From: RUG11247 sp045649485
Lineage (GTDB): Bacteria; Bacillota; Clostridia; Christensenellales; Aristaeellaceae
NCBI GenBank assembly: GCA_045649485.1
Contig: JAZRPZ010000001.1
Location: 1-64,000 of the forward strand
DNA length: 64,000 nt
Direction of reading: 5' to 3'
Both the position numbers and the translations under genes were made by a program. Numbering within the stretch: the stretch's first letter is position 1; each line of letters begins with the position of its first letter. The notes beneath the pieces were generated by a model, which did no database searches, was not told the origin of the DNA, and saw nothing but the letters and a program-made list of their open reading frames with translations. Below are positions 1 through 8,725 of this stretch, piece by piece.

Positions 1-50
1 GTTGACTATAAAGCTTGTCTTCCTAAGACCGCTTGGCCTCCGACTTGGAC

Positions 51-266
51 GAGACCGTTTTGGGTTGCAACATGCTCACGGTCTTTGGTTTACTCCTCAA
101 TTGAGGCATCCCTGCCGAAGGGATTGAATTTCTTCGGAACCCCTTGCTGGAGGGGAACTTATAATTTACGATATATGCCGTCGTCCGTCCGTGGACCCAA
201 ACCCCGGACGGATGAGATCGTTTTGGTCGCAACATACTTCCGGACTTTGGTTCACTCCTCAATTGA
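51..266. repeat. Pair of ~54-bp direct repeats around a structured repeat copy
   Basis: Positions 51-104 and 214-266 are imperfect direct repeats with a period of about 163 bp. Both run from GAGAYCGTTTTGG through GCAACAT to CTCCTCAATTGA. They flank one copy of the dispersed hairpin element, so the left edge looks like a tandem array of element plus spacer that continues beyond the window. No reading frame here has a ribosome binding site or family resemblance. Confidence 0.7.
111..212 (+). repeat. Dispersed three-hairpin intergenic element, copy 1
   Basis: This copy has hairpin 2 (CCGAAG/CTTCGG, 115-137), the conserved GGAACCCCTTGCTGG block, an AT-rich spacer, and hairpin 3 (CCGTCCG/CGGACGG, 185-211) with the conserved apical GGACCCAAACCCC. 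Hairpin 1 is not evident. See the copies at 280, 13948, 26322, 39966 and 57912. Confidence 0.75.
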
Positions 267-279
267 TACCCCCACGCCT

Positions 280-403
280 CTGTATTCCGGGGCTTGGGCC
301 CCCGGAATGCAGACGAACAACACATAAATAAACATCTTCCACCAGCCCGGGATTCTTAAGGGACATTCGTCCCTTAAGCGGGTTCCAAGGGCAGAGCCCT
401 TGG
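280..403 (-). repeat. Dispersed three-hairpin intergenic element, copy 2 (inverted)
   Basis: Read on the minus strand, this copy has hairpin 1 (385-403, CCAAGGGC/GCCCTTGG), hairpin 2 (355-378, CTTAAGGGAC/GTCCCTTAAG) and hairpin 3 (280-312, with GGGGGCCCAAGCCCC at its tip). It is the only inverted copy and faces copy 1. The region 1-481 contains only these elements and the promoter region of the next gene. Confidence 0.75.
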
Positions 404-481
404 ATCACTTTTTTATTGACAATGTGTATATTTTATCGGATAATATGAGTATGTAATTATGTAGCAGGAGGTATTCCCGCA

Positions 482-1966
482 ATGTTTAAGAATATTCCCG
501 AAGTCAAGCTGGGCATCGTTGCCGTCAGCCGTGACTGCTTCCCCATTGATCTTTCCCAGGCCCGCCGTGCCGAACTCGTAAAGGCATATGAAGCAATGGG
601 CGGCAAGATCATTGAGTGCCAGACCACCATCGAAAACGAAAACGACACCATGCAGGCTCTTGCAGAGCTGAAGGAAAAGGGCTGCAACGCTCTGGTCGTA
701 TTCCTGGGCAACTTCGGTCCCGAAGGTCCCGAGACCATGCTGGCCGAGTACTTTGACGGCCCCACCATGTTCGTAGCAGCTGCCGAGGAGAACATCTGCG
801 TGCTGTCCTCCCGTCGCGGCGACGCATACTGCGGCATGCTCTCCATGAGCGTGAACATGAAGCTGCGCGGCCTGACCCCCTATATTCCCGAATATCCCGT
901 AGGCACTGCCGAAGAGTGTGCAAAGATGGTCGCCGATTTCGTGCCCGTTGCACGTACCCTCATCGGTCTCAAGAAGCTGAAGGTCATCACCTTCGGTCCC
1001 CGTCCCTACGACTTCTTCGCCTGCAATGCGCCCATCGCTCCCCTGTTCAAGCTGGGCATCAACATTCAGGAGAATTCCGAGCTGGATCTGCTGGCTGCCT
1101 ATAAGGCCCATGCAAACGATCCCCGCATCCCCGAAGTTATCGCCGACATGGAAAAGGAACTGGGCGAAGGCAATAAGATGCCCGGCATCCTGCCCCGCCT
1201 GGCACAGTATGAGATCACCCTGCTCGACTGGATCGAGGAGAATAAGGGCGCTGCCGATTACGTCGTAATGGCAAACAAGTGCTGGCCCGCATTCCAGACC
1301 GAGTTCGGCTTCGTTCCCTGCTATGTCAACTCCCGCTTCACCTCCCGCGGCATCCCGATCGCCTGCGAAGTTGATATCTGGGGTGCAGTTTCCGAGTATA
1401 TCGGCACCTGCATCACCGGCGAACCCGTAACCCTGCTGGATATCAATAACTCCGTTCCCGCCGATATGTTCAAGAACTCCATCGACGGCAAGTACGGCTA
1501 TAAGGCTTCCGATCTGTTCATGGGCTTCCACTGCGGCAACACTCCCATGTGCAGGCTGACCAAGGGTACCATGAAGTATCAGCTGATCATGAACCGCGGC
1601 CTCGAAGGCGGCGGAGAGCCCGACATCACCCGCGGCACTCTGGAAGGCGACATCTGCCCCGGCGACATCACCTTCTACCGTCTGCATTCCACCAAGGACG
1701 CTGTGCTGCAGGCCTATGTTGCACAGGGTGAAGTCCTGCCCGTAGCTACCGAATCCTTCGGCGGCATCGGCGTATTCGCCATCCCCGAGATGGGCCGCTT
1801 CTACCGCCACGCTCTGATCGAGAACGGCTATCCCCACCACGGCGCCGTTGCTTTCGGTCACGTCGGCAAGGCTCTGTTCAGCGTGCTGAAGATCCTGGGC
1901 GTTGAAAACGTAAGCTTCAACCAGCCCGCCGGTATGCTCTACAAGACCGAAAACCCCTTCGCATAA
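482..1966 (+). CDS. L-fucose/L-arabinose isomerase-family protein
   Basis: 494 aa. The product resembles the L-fucose isomerase-like family (FucI/AraA fold), cytoplasmic metal-dependent aldose-ketose isomerases. Visible are the N-terminal Rossmann-like part, an acidic ACEVDIWGAV segment near residue 296 where the family carries a metal-binding Glu, and a C-terminal HHGAVAFGHVGKALF segment near residue 455 that could hold the metal-binding His. AGGAGGT lies a good distance before the ATG. The gene stands alone, with a bidirectional terminator behind it. Its codon use (AAG for Lys, CTG for Leu) is as biased as that of the PFOR gene, suggesting high expression. The substrate cannot be fixed: fucose, arabinose or another deoxy- or pentose sugar is possible. 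Family sure, specificity not. Confidence 0.85.
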   Translation: MFKNIPEVKLGIVAVSRDCFPIDLSQARRAELVKAYEAMGGKIIECQTTIENENDTMQALAELKEKGCNALVVFLGNFGPEGPETMLAEYFDGPTMFVAAAEENICVLSSRRGDAYCGMLSMSVNMKLRGLTPYIPEYPVGTAEECAKMVADFVPVARTLIGLKKLKVITFGPRPYDFFACNAPIAPLFKLGINIQENSELDLLAAYKAHANDPRIPEVIADMEKELGEGNKMPGILPRLAQYEITLLDWIEENKGAADYVVMANKCWPAFQTEFGFVPCYVNSRFTSRGIPIACEVDIWGAVSEYIGTCITGEPVTLLDINNSVPADMFKNSIDGKYGYKASDLFMGFHCGNTPMCRLTKGTMKYQLIMNRGLEGGGEPDITRGTLEGDICPGDITFYRLHSTKDAVLQAYVAQGEVLPVATESFGGIGVFAIPEMGRFYRHALIENGYPHHGAVAFGHVGKALFSVLKILGVENVSFNQPAGMLYKTENPFA

Positions 1967-1976
1967 TATAAATAAT

Positions 1977-2010
1977 AAGACCCGCTTCGGTATCACCGAA
2001 GCGGGTCTTT
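1977..2010. terminator. Bidirectional intrinsic terminator
   Basis: A 15-bp GC-rich stem (AAGACCCGCTTCGGT and its complement) with an ATC loop and flanking T- and A-runs sits between the convergent isomerase gene and the xre gene. The xre stop codon lies in its right edge. Confidence 0.85.
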
Positions 2011-2233
2011 ATTTGTCTGTCGGGCTGTAGGGCTTTGGGTCATTTGTAAGTCCTACTAAATAATCCAGGCTAACTTTATAGAACATTGCCAGCTTTATAG
2101 CATGTTTCAGCGGCAATTCTCGTTTTCCTATCTCATAATTACTGTATACTCTTTGGTCTATGCCAAGGTATGCTGCTATCTCTTTCTGTACAAAATCGTT
2201 GTCTTCCCTCAAATCACGCAATCGTCTGTACAT
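2009..2233 (-). CDS. Small Xre-family HTH transcriptional regulator
   Basis: 74 aa, essentially one Cro/C1-type helix-turn-helix domain (HTH_3). The segments KEIAAYLGIDQRVYSNYE and GKRELPLKHAIKLAMFYKVSLDYLVG match the DNA-recognition and C-terminal helices of this fold. The start at 2233 is chosen because GAGGTG sits 6 nt upstream; an ATG at 2239 abuts the same site. It is divergent from a 71-aa gene, and the palindrome TTTACTA-N8-TAGTAAA between them is a likely operator. The pair resembles a minimal self-regulated module, but the target is unknown. Confidence 0.85.
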   Translation of the reverse strand: MYRRLRDLREDNDFVQKEIAAYLGIDQRVYSNYEIGKRELPLKHAIKLAMFYKVSLDYLVGLTNDPKPYSPTDK

Positions 2234-2278
2234 CTGCATCACCTCGGTCAAAATGTTACTTTATGACCTTTGGATATA

Positions 2279-2307
2279 TTGACTTTACTATCTTTTGTTA
2301 GTAAAAT
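2279..2307 (+). promoter_or_regulatory. Promoter with embedded palindromic operator
   Basis: TTGACT (2279-2284), a 17-bp spacer and TAAAAT (2302-2307). The inverted repeat TTTACTA (2284-2290) and TAGTAAA (2299-2305) fills the spacer, which is where a small Xre repressor would block RNA polymerase. Operator function is inferred. Confidence 0.65.
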
Positions 2308-2328
2308 AATCGATGAGGTGATAATATA

Positions 2329-2544
2329 ATGCTCTATGACGAGATAAAAAATTCGTTGGCGCAGAATACTCAGGTCAACGATATTGATATATACAAAAAG
2401 AGTTATGAACTGCTATGCGCAATATTAGATATTATCCGCAACGATAACATCGACGACCCGGAGTGCTTCATGCGCATAGATCGCATAATAACCCTCATGA
2501 ACGATAATGATATAGACACCGGAGCCCGCCATGATTTTGGCTGA
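2329..2544 (+). CDS. Hypothetical 71-aa protein paired with Xre regulator
   Basis: The product is acidic (rich in Asp, Ile, Asn), has no membrane segment and belongs to no family I recognise. GAGGTG ends 8 nt before the ATG and a good promoter with a palindromic operator lies upstream, so it is probably a real gene. It is divergent from the Xre regulator. Its last codons form the left arm of its own terminator stem. It could be an anti-repressor or a toxin-like partner of the regulator; nothing in the sequence decides this. Confidence 0.6.
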   Translation: MLYDEIKNSLAQNTQVNDIDIYKKSYELLCAILDIIRNDNIDDPECFMRIDRIITLMNDNDIDTGARHDFG

Positions 2545-2561
2545 GCTCCGGTGCCTTTTTT
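2517..2561. terminator. Terminator overlapping a stop codon
   Basis: The stem CACCGGAGC (2517-2525) / GCTCCGGTG (2545-2553) is followed by six T. The left arm is coding sequence and the TGA (2542-2544) is in the loop. A-rich sequence on the other side lets it also serve the minus-strand deacetylase gene. Confidence 0.8.
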
Positions 2562-2573
2562 ATTTATATATTT

Positions 2574-3935
2574 TTATTCCTCAGGTTCTGCGGAAGCCTC
2601 GGGGGCAGGCGTTTCAGGAGCGGGAGTCTCTGCCGCCTCGGCTGCAATGGGACCTTCATAGCCCCTTCCTCCCTGCAGCAAGTGCAGCGTTTCGGGATCA
2701 TCCCGGAACAGCATCTGCTGGGTCTGAATATCACATTCGCCGGTAGCATTAAGCTTGTTATCCACCTGATACTTCTTTACGGCCTTTGCAGTGTCCTCGC
2801 CGTAAACGCCGTCCGGCTCACCCTCAAGATAGCCCAGTTCAATGAGCCTTTCCTGAATCAGATATGCGCCCCATGCGTAGCACTTGGATCTGTACGTGCG
2901 GGGATTCATGGAATATCTGCCGATAAGAGGCAGTTCTCTGTCGGTAACAGGGCCGTCAAGAGGCTTGACTTCATTTACCGGCAGGCCGAACATCTCGTTC
3001 AGTGTAACAAGAGTGTATCCCTGAGATACTGCATAGGGTATGAATTCCTGCAGCTTCAGCAGATCGCTGTCCGTTGTATGGAAAAGATAGATCTGACCGG
3101 GAGCAAGCGAATCCTTTATGCGTCCGATATCGGAATCACTGCCGGATACGCTCCAATAGGCAATAGCCTTAAATCCAAGCTGCTCGCAGTAAATATGCAG
3201 ACGCTGATCGTCTCTGCCGTCTCCGCCCATGGGACGGAAGAAGTGCTGCTGATAGTCCACTCCCAGAACATGGTCCAGGCTGGCCTTGTTCAGATAGACC
3301 TGGCGCGCCATCTGTTCATCGGTCATGTTGTAATGGGCGCGATGTTCATAGGTATGATTCTCAATCTGCACGCCGTTGTTGTAGCAATAATGCAGTGTCT
3401 CATACAGTTCTTCGCGCAGTATGTTCTTGCCGATGGGGAACAGTGTGAAATTGCCGCCGTGAGACAGTATAAGATCGGTGATCGTGCGGGTATTCCTGAA
3501 CTGGAAGCAGTCATCTACCGTAATAGCAATTATCTTCTGGTTGGTATCGGCCTTGCGCACGACAGGCAGATAACCCGCCTCAGTGGGCGCAGGCAGAGAT
3601 ATGCCGTAATCTGCCGCAGGACCGGGAGTGGGTTCCGGGCTGGGAGTAGGCTCGGGGGTGGGCTCGGGAGTAGCCGTAGCCAGACCTTCATTCAGGACAT
3701 TCATCAGCGGTGCGCCTTCGGATGCCGGATCATATGCAACCGCATCATTCTTTCCGCCGCGTACGGATGCCGCAATGATTATGACCAGCACGATGAGCAG
3801 AACCGTACCGCCAATTACAAATATGGGTGCAAGGGGATTGCCGCCGCGCCTGACACGCCTGCGTGCATCAAATCTGGCGCCGCCCGCGCGGAAATTCTGC
3901 CTGCCGGAATGGTTAGGTCTGTTGTAGCCCGCCAT
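2574..3935 (-). CDS. Membrane-anchored polysaccharide deacetylase with peptidoglycan-binding domain
   Basis: 453 aa. A basic N-terminus is followed by one membrane helix (about 37-57), a Pro/Glu/Thr linker (90-105), a NodB-type deacetylase domain (about 130-310) and a PG_binding_1 repeat (about 350-415). NodB motifs are TVDDC (140-143), HTYEH (194-198) with the metal His pair, FRPMGG (233-238) and the LFH segment near 285. The motif-1 Gly is replaced by Cys. It would remove acetyl groups from an extracellular wall polysaccharide or peptidoglycan. GGAGG lies 8 nt before the ATG. It follows a close paralogue by 47 bp in one operon. The tail is Pro/Glu/Ala rich. Confidence 0.88.
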   Translation of the reverse strand: MAGYNRPNHSGRQNFRAGGARFDARRRVRRGGNPLAPIFVIGGTVLLIVLVIIIAASVRGGKNDAVAYDPASEGAPLMNVLNEGLATATPEPTPEPTPSPEPTPGPAADYGISLPAPTEAGYLPVVRKADTNQKIIAITVDDCFQFRNTRTITDLILSHGGNFTLFPIGKNILREELYETLHYCYNNGVQIENHTYEHRAHYNMTDEQMARQVYLNKASLDHVLGVDYQQHFFRPMGGDGRDDQRLHIYCEQLGFKAIAYWSVSGSDSDIGRIKDSLAPGQIYLFHTTDSDLLKLQEFIPYAVSQGYTLVTLNEMFGLPVNEVKPLDGPVTDRELPLIGRYSMNPRTYRSKCYAWGAYLIQERLIELGYLEGEPDGVYGEDTAKAVKKYQVDNKLNATGECDIQTQQMLFRDDPETLHLLQGGRGYEGPIAAEAAETPAPETPAPEASAEPEE

Positions 3936-3982
3936 TATTATTCCTCCAATATTTCAGCCCCCGCAAATCGTGCTGCAGGGTA

Positions 3983-5281
3983 TCATTCGTCTTTATCGTC
4001 AGGTTCGATCGTATATTCCGGTTCTATGGTTGCCGCTGTTGTGGGTTCGGGAGTTTCTTCCACAGTAAACACTTCACCGAATATCATCTGTTCTACCTGA
4101 GGATAACCGGTAAACAGCAGTCTTTGGGTCTCGATATCGGCTTCGCCGGTGGGTTCAAGACCGTTGTCCTTCTGGAATTTTGCCACTGCCTTTGCGGTGC
4201 CCGGACCGTATATTCCATCCGGTTCGCCGTCAAGGTAATCCAGCTGAATAAGCCTTGCCTGAACAATGTAGGCAACCCATGCATAGTCGCCTTCGCGATA
4301 TGTACGCGGACTAAGAACAAAGGGTTCGAAGGGCATCACATCATCTGCGGTTATCTCGCCTTCAAGAGGCCTCGTTTCATTCACCGGCAGACCGAACATC
4401 TCGTTCAGAGTCACGAGTTCATATCCCTGAGACACTGCATAGGGTATAAACTTCAGAAGCTTCTCAAGGTCCTTATCTGTGGTGTGGAAAAGATATATAT
4501 TGCCGGGCGCAAGGCTCTCGCCGAGGTCACTCAGTCCAAGACCGCCGGATACATTCCAGTGGGCAATAGCCTTCACGCCCATCTGCTCACAGTAAATATG
4601 CAGACGCTGGTCATCCCTGCCGTTGCCGCCCATGGGACGCACAAAATGCTGCTGATAATCCACGCCAAGCACATAATCAACGCAGAGATCCTGCAGACCG
4701 AACTGCCTTGCCAGTTCATCGTCCGTAAGCTGATAATGGGGCAGATGTTCCTGAGTATGGTTTTCTATCTCCATGCCGTTTTCATAGGCATATATGAGCG
4801 TCTCATGGAAATCGTCGTTAAGCACATTCTTTCCTATCGGGAAAAGGGTTATCTTGGCTCCGTTTTCAAGAGCGCAATCAATTATCTTGCGGGTATTTGA
4901 ATACTGATTGCAGTCATCAACGGTGATAGCTATTATCTTTTTATCTGTATCGGCCTGACGCACGATGGGCAGATATCCCGCCTCCGTAGGCTCCGGCAGA
5001 GTTACGCCGTAATTCACAGGAGTAGGTTCGGGCGTGGGCGTAGGCTCGGGTGTAGGTTCCGGAGTTGCCGTAGCAAGGCCTTCACTGAGCGCATCCACAA
5101 TTACTGCGCCGTCGGATGCGGGATCATATGTTATCGCATCATCGCTCTTGCTGCCGCGCATGGCAAGCAATATGATAACAGCCAGCGCAACAAGCACCAG
5201 AGTCGCGCCTGCGACCGAAGCAGCCAGTCTGTATTTTCCCGATGCATTCCTTGAATGATTAGGTCTTCTGTAACCTGCCAT
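3983..5281 (-). CDS. Membrane-anchored polysaccharide deacetylase, tandem paralogue
   Basis: 432 aa with the same architecture as the next gene: short basic N-terminus beginning MAGYRRPNHS, membrane helix (about 21-41), TPEP repeat linker (73-88), NodB domain with VDDC (121-124), NHTQEH, VRPMGGNGRDDQ and LFH motifs, then a peptidoglycan-binding repeat. The ATG at 5281 is preferred over a GTG at 5290 because that GTG is part of the AGAGGTG ribosome binding site. The two genes clearly arose by duplication; their linkers and tails differ most. The likely substrate is cell-wall glycan; the exact polymer is not readable from sequence. Confidence 0.88.
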   Translation of the reverse strand: MAGYRRPNHSRNASGKYRLAASVAGATLVLVALAVIILLAMRGSKSDDAITYDPASDGAVIVDALSEGLATATPEPTPEPTPTPEPTPVNYGVTLPEPTEAGYLPIVRQADTDKKIIAITVDDCNQYSNTRKIIDCALENGAKITLFPIGKNVLNDDFHETLIYAYENGMEIENHTQEHLPHYQLTDDELARQFGLQDLCVDYVLGVDYQQHFVRPMGGNGRDDQRLHIYCEQMGVKAIAHWNVSGGLGLSDLGESLAPGNIYLFHTTDKDLEKLLKFIPYAVSQGYELVTLNEMFGLPVNETRPLEGEITADDVMPFEPFVLSPRTYREGDYAWVAYIVQARLIQLDYLDGEPDGIYGPGTAKAVAKFQKDNGLEPTGEADIETQRLLFTGYPQVEQMIFGEVFTVEETPEPTTAATIEPEYTIEPDDKDE

Positions 5282-5306
5282 GTTTTTCACCTCTGTAATC
5301 AGTATA

Positions 5307-5864
5307 TCACATCTTAAGTGCGCGCTCCATAAGTTTTGCGTAAATGGGGCGCATTACTTCTTCTGTAACCCTGCTGTTTACCTCTTCAAACGGTATCCAC
5401 ATTACGCCGCTGTTCTCATCGGGCTTTATGCGGGCTTCGGCGGAAGTATCCGCTTCCAGCAGATAGGTCACGTTCATATGTATGTGAGAAGAAACATACT
5501 TCCCTTTTTTAATATGGCTGTTCACACACAGCGCTTCGATAGAGACGGGGCATTCGGATACCGCACGCGCCCTGATTCCGGTCTCCTCCTCGGCTTCCCG
5601 CATCGCCACAGCAAGCAAATCGCCTTCGCCATCCGCATGACCGCCGGTCCATGACCAGCTGCCGTAGATATTATGGTATATCATCAGCGCATTTTTGCGT
5701 TCCCTGTCAACTATCCATGCGGAAGCAGTCATATGAGCCATAGAATTCTCCCTGGTGAGCCAGCCGGCGTTCTTATCCATAAACGCCAGCATCAGCTCAC
5801 GATCGGCAGCCTCCTGCTCACACATGGGATCGTATTCCGCTATCAGGCGGCGCACATCATCCAT
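5307..5864 (-). CDS. Nudix hydrolase
   Basis: 185 aa. The Nudix box runs from GGHADGEGD to REAEEETGI, with the REUXEEXGU half intact. The upstream Glu of the classical pattern is displaced (GHADGEGD), a variant seen in some Nudix groups. Nudix enzymes cleave nucleoside diphosphates linked to another moiety; the substrate is not predictable here. The ATG overlaps the end of ftsK by 8 nt, so the two are translationally coupled. It is cytoplasmic, with no signal sequence. Confidence 0.85.
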   Translation of the reverse strand: MDDVRRLIAEYDPMCEQEAADRELMLAFMDKNAGWLTRENSMAHMTASAWIVDRERKNALMIYHNIYGSWSWTGGHADGEGDLLAVAMREAEEETGIRARAVSECPVSIEALCVNSHIKKGKYVSSHIHMNVTYLLEADTSAEARIKPDENSGVMWIPFEEVNSRVTEEVMRPIYAKLMERALKM

Positions 5865-8538
5865 CTATGTCACCGTCTTCAAACATCTGATTGAACTGCT
5901 CACGGGTAATAAGTACCGCACGGGGCTTTGCACCGTCAGCCTCGCTGACTATGCCGCGCTGATACATCTCATCTATAAGCCGTCCTGCGCGGGCATAGCC
6001 TACGCGCATGCGGCGCTGCAGCATGGAAACGGAAGCCTGGCCTGCTTCAAGCACGATCTCAATGGCTTCGGGCAGCCTTGCGTCATATTCCTCGGAAGCC
6101 TTTTCCTTATCGGCATCGGGAGTAGTGGCGTTGTTGATATGCTCCAGCACATCCTCATCGTATGCGGTCTCGTGGCGTTCCTTTATATATTCAACGACCG
6201 CGTGCACCTCTTCATCGGATACCCAGGAGCCCTGAACTCGCATGGGCTTCTGTATACCCGAGGGCACATACAGCATATCGCCGTGACCCAGCAGCTTTTC
6301 CGCGCCGCCGTGGTCGATAATGGTGCGGCTGTCCACCTGAGATGCAACGAGGAACGCGATACGGGTGGGGATATTGGCCTTGATGATACCGGTGATTACG
6401 TTTACGGAAGGTCTCTGGGTAGCAATTACCAGATGCATGCCCGCCGCACGTGCCAGCTGCGCCAGACGGCAGATGGAATCTTCAACCTCGCCGGGGCAGA
6501 CCATCATAAGGTCAGCCAGCTCGTCGATGATTATTACCATATGGGGCATGGGCTTCTCGCCCTCACGCAGCGCCTTGTTGTATCCCTTTATATCGCGCAC
6601 GCCGCGTTCTGCAAACTTCTTGTAGCGTCCGGTCATCTCCACAACGGCCCATTCCAGCGCGCTGGCAGCCTTCTTGGGGTCGGTAACAACGGGCGCGATA
6701 AGATGGGGTATTCCGTTGTATACGGAAAGTTCTACGACCTTGGGGTCGATGAGGATCAATTTTACCTCGTCCGGAGTCGCACGGAAGAGTATGGAAACGA
6801 TTATGGAATTGATGCAGACAGACTTACCCGAACCGGTCTGACCGGCGATAAGCACATGGGGCATCTTCGCGATATCCGCAACGATATAACGTCCGGAGTT
6901 ATCTTTGCCCAGACCCACCGCTATTCTGGAAGAATGCTTGCGCGCATCCTGACATTCCAGTACGTGGCGCAGGGATACGGTCTCAATATTGTCGTTGGGC
7001 ACTTCTACGCCGACCGCGGCTTTACCGGGAATAGGCGCTTCGATACGCACGCTTATGGCGGCAAGATTCAACGCGATATCATCCGCAAGGGATGTGATGC
7101 GGCTTACCTTAACGCCGGGAGCGGGCTGAAGTTCGAAACGGGTGACCGCAGGTCCGTGAGCGATTCCCGTGAGCTTTGTCTGTATGCCGAAGGAGCGCAG
7201 GGTATCCTCAAGCAGCTGAGCCTTCTGCATGTCTGCATTGGCATCTGCCACCGCTGCTTCCCTGTTTCCCATAGCAAGCAGGTCAATGGGAGGATAGTTA
7301 TATTCCTCTTCTTCCTCCTGCATCTCCTGCGGCGCGCTGCGCTTGAGCTTAGGCAATTTCGCAGGGTCAGGCTGGAATACATGATCGCTTTCATCGTCCT
7401 GCTCTTCGTATTCATCGGGTTCGATGCGCAGATCGTCGATATTTATCTGCTGCTTTTCGGCAGGTATCTCGGTTCTGGCTTTGCTGCGTACCGCAGCGGG
7501 TTTTTCTGCCTTCTTTTCAGTTTCGGGCTCTGCGTGAACGGGTTCCGCCGCAGGTTCCTCGGTCATGCTGATCTGCTGATCCTCGGGAATATCAAACAGT
7601 TCGTCCAGTTCCGCTTCACGCGCCTTCTGCTCCTGACGGGAGGAGCGCACCTTCACAGGCTTGTCCTTGGTCTCAAATGCAACATCGGCAGCACTTTTAT
7701 TCTCTCCGGCAGTGCCGATATCCTCACGGTACATTTTCCGTCCGCGGGCAGATGTTTTTTCGGGAGAAGTCGCTTTTGCCGCAGTACGCTCTGCCGCCGC
7801 CTGAATATCTCTGGGCGGAGTGCGGCGTGTATCCGCAACAGGACGCACGGTACGCGGTTCCGCCGCAGGAGCACGCCTGCGGGATACCGCCTCGTCGAAC
7901 TCCCTGTCCAGCATGGTGCGTTCATCAGGTTCAAACATCTCGTCATTGCGGCGCTGCAGCCTGCGCTGATCGTAATCATGGGACCTGTTCTGAATAAAGC
8001 GGGCCATTGCGCCGAGCTTGCCGGTGATAGCCATAAGCAGGGTAGCAAGCACAATGATAGCGATAAGTCCGCCCAGCGTACCAAGCATAGGATAGATCGC
8101 CGCCGCAAGCAATGCGCCGATCGCACCGCCGCCCGCGCCGTAGCGATATGCCTTTACTACAAAGTCCATCCAGCTGAGTATTGCACTGTTGGTATTTTCT
8201 ACATTGTCCAGATAAAAAAGCTCCACCGCGCTGAATGCACATATGATAAGCATGGCATTTGCAAGCACGCGCCACATGGCAACGCGCCTGCCTGCCGCAC
8301 GGAATCCGCACAGCACACAAAGCCACACAAACACAGCCGGGGTCACATACATCAGATGACCGCACAGACCCCACATAACGCCGCGCATGCCGGAAAGCAT
8401 GCCCTCGGTAGGGCTGAAAAACGCCACATATGCTATAAGTATCGCCATGCCGCCAAACAATATAGCACTGAGAAGCGCCCACGGCAGAGACTTCTTCTCT
8501 GTTACCTGATTTTGATTTTTATTGCGAACAGCCGCCAT
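5857..8538 (-). CDS. ftsK: DNA translocase FtsK/SpoIIIE
   Basis: 893 aa. Four hydrophobic N-terminal segments (about 20-175) anchor the protein, a long charged Pro/Glu/Lys linker follows (about 190-400), then the RecA-like motor with Walker A GQTGSGKS near residue 565, a Walker B-like VIIIDELADL and the ATQRPSVNVITG motif. The last ~65 residues form the winged-helix gamma domain (ASVSMLQRRMRVGYARAGRLID) that reads KOPS/SRS-type sequences. It pumps chromosomal DNA at the division or sporulation septum. The start has GGAGG 6-7 nt upstream. Since the genome has sporulation genes it may serve as SpoIIIE; sequence alone does not separate the two names. Confidence 0.95.
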   Translation of the reverse strand: MAAVRNKNQNQVTEKKSLPWALLSAILFGGMAILIAYVAFFSPTEGMLSGMRGVMWGLCGHLMYVTPAVFVWLCVLCGFRAAGRRVAMWRVLANAMLIICAFSAVELFYLDNVENTNSAILSWMDFVVKAYRYGAGGGAIGALLAAAIYPMLGTLGGLIAIIVLATLLMAITGKLGAMARFIQNRSHDYDQRRLQRRNDEMFEPDERTMLDREFDEAVSRRRAPAAEPRTVRPVADTRRTPPRDIQAAAERTAAKATSPEKTSARGRKMYREDIGTAGENKSAADVAFETKDKPVKVRSSRQEQKAREAELDELFDIPEDQQISMTEEPAAEPVHAEPETEKKAEKPAAVRSKARTEIPAEKQQINIDDLRIEPDEYEEQDDESDHVFQPDPAKLPKLKRSAPQEMQEEEEEYNYPPIDLLAMGNREAAVADANADMQKAQLLEDTLRSFGIQTKLTGIAHGPAVTRFELQPAPGVKVSRITSLADDIALNLAAISVRIEAPIPGKAAVGVEVPNDNIETVSLRHVLECQDARKHSSRIAVGLGKDNSGRYIVADIAKMPHVLIAGQTGSGKSVCINSIIVSILFRATPDEVKLILIDPKVVELSVYNGIPHLIAPVVTDPKKAASALEWAVVEMTGRYKKFAERGVRDIKGYNKALREGEKPMPHMVIIIDELADLMMVCPGEVEDSICRLAQLARAAGMHLVIATQRPSVNVITGIIKANIPTRIAFLVASQVDSRTIIDHGGAEKLLGHGDMLYVPSGIQKPMRVQGSWVSDEEVHAVVEYIKERHETAYDEDVLEHINNATTPDADKEKASEEYDARLPEAIEIVLEAGQASVSMLQRRMRVGYARAGRLIDEMYQRGIVSEADGAKPRAVLITREQFNQMFEDGDIDG

Positions 8539-8676
8539 TCCAACCTCCGGATAAGATATTTATTCATTATATATTATACTTCCCTGTGGTTAAGGAATCA
8601 ATTGAACCGGCATCAGGTCACAATGTTTTCAACATGCCCCTCCACCGCAGCACATTTACGTCATAATTATATGGTA

Positions 8677-8705
8677 TTGACAAACACGGATTTAACATAT
8701 ATCAT
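8677..8705 (+). promoter_or_regulatory. Promoter for CE15-like esterase
   Basis: TTGACA (8677-8682), 17-bp spacer, TATCAT (8700-8705), about 20 bp before the start codon region. Confidence 0.65.
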
Positions 8706-8725
8706 TTACACAGGAGGTGTTCCGT

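Noticed and set aside
1..480. Small reading frames on both strands in the repeat block
   Set aside because: They have no binding sites and cross hairpin repeats that occur elsewhere as non-coding DNA.
413..1996. Long open frame antisense to the isomerase gene
   Set aside because: It mirrors a GC-rich, codon-biased gene, has no binding site and no family resemblance.
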